Positions 57,128 through 64,000 of a stretch of DNA of 64,000 bases are shown piece after piece. Numbering within the stretch: position 1 is the first letter of the stretch; each line of letters opens with the position of its first letter. The notes below the pieces were generated by a model that ran no database searches, was not told the DNA's origin, and saw only the letters and a program-made list of their open reading frames with translations. Both the position numbers and the translations under genes were made by a program. Source of the DNA: Ceratobasidium sp. AG-K (taxonomy: Eukaryota; Basidiomycota; Agaricomycetes; Cantharellales; Ceratobasidiaceae); the NCBI GenBank assembly GCA_037039685.1, contig JAWNGF010000005.1:1674001-1738000 (forward strand), given 5' to 3'.

Positions 57128-60100
57128 TCAGTTCCCTTTCCCCTTGCGCTTGTCCCTACGTTTCCGACCTATGATCCCACCAAGATTGCCCACGCTCCCA
57201 GATTTGACCGACGAATCCACGCCAGACGCTTTGCCAGCCTGAATTTTCTTCTCAGGCTTGGATTTCTTCTCTCGGCTATGCGCTTTGTGTTCTTTCGACT
57301 CTTTTCGGCGCTTTTTCAAGGGCTCTATAGGTTCGTTTGCCTCGTTGGCAGGTTCAATGGCCTCGTTCACTATTTAGTCAAACAGATTACTAAATAAATG
57401 AAAGAACCTCACCTTTCGTTTCTTGGCATTACCATCTACGCCAGTCCTGACCGCTTCTACCCGCTCCTTTCGGCGCCTAACAACTTGCACATTCTGATGA
57501 GAGAGCACAGCATTAGCATCAACCCCCGGCTTCGACCCGAACCCCGCACACATACCTCGATAGCAAATTCTAACATCAGAGTTTTTCCGGAGCCCCTAGC
57601 CTCGTCTCCTTCAGCGTCTAATCGCTGCAACTCCTCCTTTAGTCGTCGTGCCCGGTCCCCCTCGCTCGCTGCTATCAAATCCTTGACTTCCTCCTTCCAC
57701 CACCCACGCATCAACCCTGCCACTCCGGGCCGATTATTTGTCCACCGTAAGATACGGAGGGCGTCTGCGTGCACCGCCGTCTCGATAAATCCGTAGCCTC
57801 GACTACGGCCTTTGCCGGTTACCGCGTCCACCCGGTCGGCAGCCCGGACGATTTTGGCTTGCTGTATGCCGGTGTTGCGGCCCTTTTTGGCTTTGGGTTT
57901 TGGTTCCTCGGGGTCGGCTTGGAGCTCGTTCTTCGTAAGTGGGTCTCTCGCGCCCTTCTCTACCTCTACCTCATACTCCCGGATAGCGTAGATGGCCAAC
58001 CGCTTGAGTACGCGCTCAGACGCCCAGAGCGGGAGCCGGCGAACACTTAATCGGGTGCGAGAGACATACAGGGAAGGGTTGGATCGAAGCAATGCCCGGC
58101 GAGCGTCAAATGATGCTTGACGCGTGGCAAGCTCAGCTTCGGTAAGTCCGGCAGCAGCGGTCGAGTTGGGGAATATGACTACAAGGTCGAGTCAGTAAGA
58201 ACACCGGGGTGCGATACGATGAACCTGCCTCCTTCACGCATGAGGTACAGGTTTCGCTTGTCCTGTTTCTCTCTGCTCCGTTCGCCTTCCTCACGCAAGC
58301 GGTCTGCTTCGTTCCGTGTCACTGCTCGTGCCACGGAAAGTGTTCGTCCATGTAGCACTAGACGCTGAGCTAGCGATGCAGATGGATCGGGGGTGAGAAG
58401 CGACATGCTAAAGGGATTGTGAACCTTTGAAGGGCCAGCCTAGGAAAATAGTTACCGTTAATACCAGTCTAAATAAATGCGCCGTTGACACTCACAGAAT
58501 TCGTGCCTAGTTCTTTTGCCATGGTCTCGGCTTCCTCAATCGCCGCGTCGGCGTCTTCCTTTTTCCAAAAGCAGACGAATCCTGTTCCCCTTGATCTGCC
58601 GGTGTCATGATCTAGAGTTATGCGTGCGTATCGAAGGGGGCCGAATGCACGGAATCTATACCAAGCAAAATACTCAGCGAGCGAACTCCCAAATAGTTGA
58701 CAGTGCCACAGTGTGCGGAGGTCATCTTCTGTTGCCTCAAAAGGCACGTTCCTAACGAACAACGTCGTCCCGACATCGGTATCAGGGAGCTTAGGCCTCT
58801 CGTGTGCTTCTTCGTCGCTTCCTTCCTCTTCACTTCCCTCCTCTTCACTTCCCTCCTCTTCGCTTCCCTCCTCTTCGCTTCCCTCCTCTTCGCTTCCCTC
58901 CTCTTCGCTTCCCTCCTCTTCGCTTCCCTCTTCCTCTTCTCACTACCCTCCTCAGAGCCTTCCTCACTCCTCTCCTCATCAACTTCCATTGCCTCCTCCT
59001 GCCTCTGGGAAACTGTCTCTTCCCACTTGTTTTTGCTTAGCGCCCAGTCAACTGCTACCACTCGGCCTTCCTTTGCCGACCCCTTTCCTTCCTCCTCTTC
59101 CTCTTCACTCTCGGATTTCTCCTCTTCCTCGGGCTGTTCCCCCTTTGCAGCTCGTAATCTAGCCGCGGCTTTTTCCCTCGCAGCCGCCTCCCGCTCGCGC
59201 CTGGTCTTCTTTTGCTTTTTGGGCGCACCGACTGTACGGCCATTCACCCCCTTGAGCGCACGTTCAGCGTCTCCGTGGGACAGCATCCATACGAATGCGA
59301 AACCTCGATGACGTCCAGTTGCAGCATCGGTTGGAAAGGTGATCGAGTAGATGGGTCCGTAGGGAGCAAACACCTCGTGAAGGTCCTTCTCTTTGAGCTG
59401 TAATCCAAAAAACTAGTTAGAACGGAATATTGAGAATATGTTTAGGATCCGGCGTACATGCCACGGAATATTTCGAATAATTAATCTCGACGAACGACTC
59501 GGCGCTGCCGATTTTCGTCCTGCAACGAGCTTGTCAACCCGCTTCTTGATCGTAGCAGACAGCCGAGAGCCCTTGAATACATGGTTATGTAATTTGGCAA
59601 CGGCAGCGGACGCCTCTGCGGGCGAGGCAAACTTGACAAAAGCTAGTGATTCAAGGTGTAAAGTATAGCAATAGACACACAATCCAGTAAGACTCACCAG
59701 TGTGTTCATCATGCCCAGGGGCAGGAAACACGACTTCACTAGCTCCTTTGACTTTACGTGCCTTTTTCCATAGCGCTTTGGAATCAATTCCAGCGGGCAG
59801 GTTAGACACGACTAGTGTTCGGATAGCTTCGGGGTCGCTGGGTGCGCTGGGCCGAGGCGGCTTTTTAGCCTTGACAGGGGAAGGTTTTTCAGAGTGATGA
59901 GGTACTCCCTGCACGCACATTTTATGAGCGTCAAGACATAATATCCCGAAATTAACAGACCTTTCGATCCGCCCATTGTAACCTCAATACTCGTCCATCT
60001 ATTTCCAAAGGTTTCTCACTTTCCAAGGCGAGTGCTGCATCCTCCTTGATAGCAAATGACACATAGGCAACTCCTTTGCTGACTTTAGTTTCCTTGTCGA

Positions 60101-60277
60101 GTACAACGAAAGCCGATCGGACGGGTGCAATGTCAGAAAAGAGTGTTTGGATGTCGGTAGACGTGGCCGTGTATGGCAGATTAGAGACAAACAATGTCGA
60201 GCTATTGTGAAATTGGTGGGATTAGCATGCTATCTGGCTCTACATTCGGTAACTTGCCCGTGCGTCTCCTCCTCCAT
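57128..60277 (-). CDS. NOP4: Nucleolar RNA-binding protein Nop4/RBM28 (multi-RRM), one base out of frame
   Basis: Ten exons: 60277-60258, 60201-59961, 59908-59698, 59642-59458, 59397-58710, 58655-58496, 58439-58229, 58178-57556, 57493-57413, 57361-57128. Nop4/RBM28 is needed for 60S subunit maturation. RRM1: TLFVSNLPYTATSTDIQTLF with KGVAYVSF. RRM2: TLVVSNLPAGID with AFVKFAS. RRM3: RLIIRNIPWH, then HEVFAPYGPIYSITFP and RGFAFVWM. RRM4: TLFVRNVPFEATEDDLRTL with GTGFVCFW, then family-specific RNLYLMREGVIFPNS and LLRSNPSLYVSRTRLSVRRL. The tail is Lys/Arg-rich. An acidic spacer contains a 15-bp minisatellite. At its edge (about 58,940) one base is missing, switching EEGSE into a spurious Lys/Arg frame. 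Introns 1 and 7 fit phase only with GC donors. A pseudogene is unlikely for an essential gene. Confidence 0.9.
58817..58937 (-). repeat. 15-bp coding minisatellite in NOP4
   Basis: About eight tandem copies of CTTCCCTCCTCTTCG on the plus strand, translating on the coding strand as repeated Glu-Glu-Glu-Gly-Ser. Outer copies show G/A variants (CTTCAC). It lengthens the acidic linker between RRM3 and RRM4. Confidence 0.9.
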
Positions 60278-60663
60278 GGTCGGCGTTTACTGGACAAAAA
60301 TAATGACGGTGGCTGTGCCGTCGATCATCTTAGTCAACATTGCCATGGCCTTGAAGCGCCGAACTCGCCTCATCAACTCACCACCGTCCATGCAAGCTGG
60401 CAACACTTTGGGCCGCATTCTTCGTAAAATCTCGATATACTTACTCTTTTATCCTGCCATGATAATACACTGGATATTGGACATCTTTCACCGCCCCTTA
60501 GGACCTCCGCTGTCATTAATTCCATTACTGAGTACGGTACCACCTCGTCGTTGACTACAAATACACCGGCATACAATCAAATATAACACCATCAAGTAAA
60601 ACACACAATCCAGTAGAGCCTCATTATAAGGTCATTGCCACGAAAATGGCCGCAATAATTGCG
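60278..60663. other. Intergenic region
   Basis: NOP4 promoter and 3' flank of the TLC-like gene. No other feature recognised. Confidence 0.45.
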
Positions 60664-61758
60664 TTAAGTTTCTACAACTTGTAATGCCCCATCAACACCA
60701 ACCGTTCGTCGAGCCCAAGCCTGACGTCTCCACACTCTCTCCCTCGCTTGACCATAGGCTACTTGAACGCGAACCCGCAATCGCTCTCGGGCTTCTTGAT
60801 CCAAAGCCAACCGACCGCGAATGACTTGCAACCGTGCACGGAACGGCGAAACGAGCACGATGGGTACGTCGGGTTTGTGGCCGGTAACTACGACCTTGGA
60901 CCTTCGACGCAAAATGCCCTTTATGCAAGCGGTAAACCACATACAGTGCATAGGAAGGGCGGCTAGGAAAAACAAGGTAGGAAGGGGAGAGTCGAGGGGC
61001 CTGGCGGGTTTGATGGAATGAGCCTCGGTAGCGTTGAACATCCTGGCGCTTTGTAGCAGGGTAGGAGCCTGAAGCAGTTCAGGTTCGCAGAGTCCGAATC
61101 CACGGCCTGACTTGTTTAGGTAGATGAGGAAATAAGCCAGTATTAAAACTACGTGGAGGACGATGCGTGTCGCAAAAAAGACTCCCGCGAAAAGGTAGTC
61201 ATTTCGCAGGCGAGCGTGCAATGACCCCAATGCCAAGAGCAGAGTAGGAATCTGCTCCACGAATTTGTAAATTGTGCCAAACAGGAGAAAACGAACTCAC
61301 TTCCATAATTAGCGCTAAGCAGAATATGTTCGACCATCCCGCTGTGGTCACATACTGAAGAAGCGCAAAGTAGAGCGTATGATGAACCCATCCAGTCATT
61401 AAGCTGATATACTCTCGGTAAAATATGCTGCCTGCAAGTAGGTCCCTGAATAGGTGGGTGGCTCGGTGAGTAATTATTTCAGTGTTAGCAACCTAGCCAC
61501 TGACGCTATCAAGTAGCCTTGAAACACTCCAACCACCATATCAGACCAGACCGTGGTCGCCCGGAGCCCTTCAACTCTACCGCCGGACGAGATGAAATCG
61601 TAAAAATATGGAAGTGCCGCCAGCGATGTCAACGCGCTGCTCAGCCCGGTCATGATCCAAGCACGCTGTTTACTTGTCCGATAAAAAGGTGCCAGGCAAA
61701 GATAAGCGGATACAAAGCATGTCGCAGATATTAAAAAACTCGTGCTGACAAGGAGCAT
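60664..61758 (-). CDS. TLC-like multi-pass membrane protein
   Basis: Predicted 328 aa from exons 61758-61505, 61445-61301, 61251-60664. Six or more hydrophobic helices, including LLVSTSFLISATCFVSAYLC, ALTSLAALPYFYDF, VVGVFQGYLIADLLAG, YVTTAGWSNIFCLALIMEIP and LHVVLILAYFLIY. The core YLIADLLAG, FYREYISLMTGWVHHTLY, IMEIPTLLLALGSLH, RNDYLFAGVFFATRIVLH has the layout of TRAM-LAG1-CLN8 (TLC) domains in small fungal proteins: a DLL after the second helix, WVHH, E-x-PT. Family assignment is moderate. The C-terminal tail is basic, Arg-rich and cytosolic. A longer upstream frame (61,945 onward, MPRLAHRP) is out of phase with the TLC part and was not used. Confidence 0.75.
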
Positions 61759-63854
61759 GGTGGATAATGGTAGCGGAGAGCAAGATGAACTCGACCCAGA
61801 GAGGGATGGTCGCCGTGCGAGCCCACTTGAAAGACCATGGCTTTACTCGCGGGAGATAACCCACGAGTGTGTTGGTGGCAGAAAGGCCCTTAGAGAGAAA
61901 CCCAGAAATGGAAAGCGCTGTCGGGCGATGAGCCAATCGCGGCACGGAGTTGACCAGGGGCGCACCAACGTGTTTTCATGAACCATAGGCACGTGCGTAA
62001 TCTAGGCCAAGCCCGTGAGTGGCTAACGGGTTGAAGCGCCGATAGTGTCTTATGGTACGTATTCTATTATGTAGCATGAATAGCATGGTGGCCTAGGTCT
62101 CATCGCGGAGGAAGTCCCAGTCGCATCTATCTCTTGAAACCACGGATGAGGCTCGGCACCGCCACCACCATACAAATACAAACAGGCCGAGTTTTACAAA
62201 TTTCGGCCGCAGGTAATTTACCGATCTTAAGCCAGCCTTGTGTATCAACCTTCAACTGATCCGCAATACCTTACCGCGTATAATATCAGGTTCCAGAAAC
62301 TCTGAAACGAAGAAACTTTTGTTTCGCCAGCCGGGCGGATAGGCGCTGGCGGACAAGGAGTTCTCCGAGCCTAGCACTTCAACCTAGTCGTTTGCAGCTC
62401 GTGAGCACCGATTTTGCGCACCCGACCTAACTTAATTATCATAAATTAGTCTGAAAGGGTGTACAATGAAACTTGCGCATTGTCATCGTGCTAGTTTGGA
62501 GTGGCTTCAGTAAGAGGTCCCAACGAGCAAAACGACCACTCGTGAGTACCCCTGTGCGCCAACCTACTTTGTCAACGATTGGAGCCACTCATAAGACGAT
62601 ATATTGTGCGTAGGGATGTGTACTTGGAACTGGTTCCAAGAATAGTTACAGCGCCTGTCCTCAGCGAATTACTAAAATACCATTAAAATATGTGTAATCA
62701 TTCTTGGCATCGATTGGGCACAGCTTACTCGAGTTCGAGAATCCGTGATGCGGCCAAAATCACACCTTGTGTCCGCCACAGCGCTTACAAGTGATGAGTG
62801 CCGTAGTACTTGTTCTCGCACGTAATGGACTTTGAAAACATCGAAATCAGGAGTCTACCCCATGCTAGATCTCCATGTTACAGCACGTAGGGATGACCTG
62901 TGGCCATCGCAAGTTTGGAGAAACTGAAATGTCACGCTCAATAACCCACAACCTTAGATAGCGCCTGCGATGGCCAAGATACTCAGGTTCCTGAGCGTCT
63001 ACCAAGGCTGCATGTGTGAGATTCCGCCTTATTGGTGGCTGTAGAACGATTTGCCGAGGCGGGGGTCAAGCAACCCTTCTCATTCAGTCCCTCGCTTAGT
63101 AAGGCCTTCTCGGCCCGCTGTACGAATCGAGTGCCTAACGTGATTGCGCCTCGTCGGAAAGATGTGACTGTTTTTTCATTGATCCCATGATTGACCTACG
63201 AGATATGATTTACCCTAAGAGTATCAGACAGGCTCAGAGACTGCATTGAATGCGCATAAACCACGATTATTCCTTGAAAATATTAGCCAGTGTCTCATGA
63301 TATCCAAATTGAGCTGCTACATTAGCTTCCTTTTCCCTGCCAGAGTTTATACTAGAGGTCCTATTCCTCATCCTTCGCCGCTGCCTTTTGGCAGATCTTC
63401 ATTTCAATAGAATCTAGGGGTGCCGGGCATTCTCTCAGTCATTTCCTTATCAGTCGGTCTCTTTCCTTGATCGCCAATCATATCTCTGATACCTTGTAGC
63501 AGTCACCCCTCGGCCATGACTTGATCACAGAGCCGGTTCCTAGATCGTAGGCGCCAGTAATGATCGGCGAAACCGAGATGCCCGCGGTTAGCCGCGTTGG
63601 CATGTTAGTCCAGGTCCAAAATAGTAAAGCTCTGCCCTCGTGCAGGGCGTAGAGGCCCATCGATTTGATACATCCGAATAGCTGCTTCTGATTCAGGCTG
63701 GCTTCCAGGCTGAGCCATACTAGGGGAGCGCTCGGTAGATTCATGGGCGCGCGCTTGACTGTGCACTTCCTTGATGGCATGCACAGGGTAGTATAAAGTT
63801 GGTCGCTCTTTTCGATGAGTCTATGCTTCACCCGTCTCGGGTCAACCGTGCACC
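61759..63854. other. Gene-poor region of about 2.1 kb
   Basis: No supported gene. The only substantial open frame is on minus (63,831-63,478; contains KQLFGCIKSMGLYALHEGRA); it has plausible composition but no family, and no splice support could be built. No recognisable repeat; a few GAGCAAAACGA / CTCGTGAG words near 62.5 kb recall the MITE but are too weak to call. Confidence 0.45.
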
Positions 63855-64000
63855 ATGAACTCCCGCGACAAGAGAATTTTCGATGGTTGGACCCGGGATC
63901 CCGACCCGGAGGACGCTGAATTGATAAGTCAAAGAAATCAACAATGGCGACCCATTTCGCAGAACCCTTTCGTTCACTCCGAGCCTGGGGCTCGCCATAT
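63855..64000 (+). CDS. Possible 5' end of a gene running off the right edge
   Basis: An ATG at 63,855 opens a frame that stays open to the window end (MNSRDKRIFDGWTRDPDPED, then AELISQRNQQWRPISQNPF). Hydrophilic, coding-like composition; no family recognised. Only 48 codons are visible. Confidence 0.3.
   Translation, partial: MNSRDKRIFDGWTRDPDPEDAELISQRNQQWRPISQNPFVHSEPGARH

Noticed and set aside
58697..59311. Long plus-strand open frames rich in Ser, Leu and Pro opposite NOP4
   Set aside because: They are antisense translations of the GAAGAGGAGGGAAGC minisatellite and acidic coding region; no start context, splice sites or family.
61670..61945. Longer N-terminal frame (MPRLAHRP...) before the TLC-like gene
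   Set aside because: It is out of phase with the transmembrane core; the ATG at 61,758 gives a hydrophobic, in-frame start.
62390..62570. Words similar to the MITE (CTCGTGAG, AACGAGCAAAACGA)
   Set aside because: No inverted ends or continuous alignment; too short to call a third copy.
1..64000. tRNA, rRNA, CRISPR arrays and bacterial-type operons
   Set aside because: GGTTCGAA-like words occur (for example 16,000 and 18,480), but they lie in TF introns without a cloverleaf. No regular direct-repeat array with spacers exists, and the gene structure is eukaryotic.

Overview
The window is nuclear DNA of a basidiomycete fungus. Genes are densely packed and built from many short exons separated by introns of about 45-70 bases with GT..AG (occasionally GC..AG) ends. 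The gene families present (a binuclear-zinc-cluster regulator family, DUF6535, TMEM184, a CACTA/Tnp2 element) are typical of Agaricomycetes. The style of the regulator family makes a Rhizoctonia/Ceratobasidiaceae genome my best guess; this is inference, not proof. Exon boundaries below were worked out by hand from splice consensus, reading phase and comparison between paralogues in the window.

Bases 1-25,060 hold a tandem array of eleven related Zn2Cys6 (fungal C6) transcription-factor genes, called TF1-TF11 here in window order. Most share a seven-exon structure. TF1 is cut by the left edge. TF2 (+) and TF4 (-) form a large inverted duplication around TF3 (+), and both carry small indels. 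TF5-TF11 all lie on the minus strand, head to tail. The spacers hold an orphan first exon (10.2 kb), an inverted scrap of a last exon (5.3 kb) and a 235-bp MITE-like repeat (15.35-15.58 kb).

Bases 25.7-33.5 kb carry a SAM-dependent methyltransferase-like gene, a small Gln/Arg-Ser-rich protein gene and the checkpoint clamp loader RAD17 (RAD24). At 33,657-37,178 lies a complete-ended CACTA-type DNA transposon: 70-bp terminal inverted repeats starting CACCG, a 3-bp target duplication TGA, and subterminal CCAGGA repeats. Inside are a truncated Tnp2-like transposase, a broken acidic ORF, and a nested second copy of the MITE-like repeat.

Bases 38-45 kb hold a GH3 beta-glucosidase, a decayed short-chain dehydrogenase (SDR) and a VHS-GAT adaptor for ubiquitinated cargo. 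Bases 45-52 kb hold a DUF6535 membrane protein and a TMEM184/OST-alpha-like membrane protein. Bases 52-56.3 kb hold a retinol-dehydrogenase-like SDR with two frameshifts and two tandem small secreted cysteine-containing proteins. Bases 57-62 kb hold NOP4/RBM28 (60S ribosome biogenesis) and a TLC-like membrane protein. The last 2 kb are nearly empty, with a possible gene start at the right edge.

Several conserved, presumably needed genes (NOP4, TMEM184) are each exactly one base out of frame, so single-base assembly errors are a live alternative to pseudogenisation wherever one indel is the only lesion. TF2, with at least four indels, looks truly decayed.
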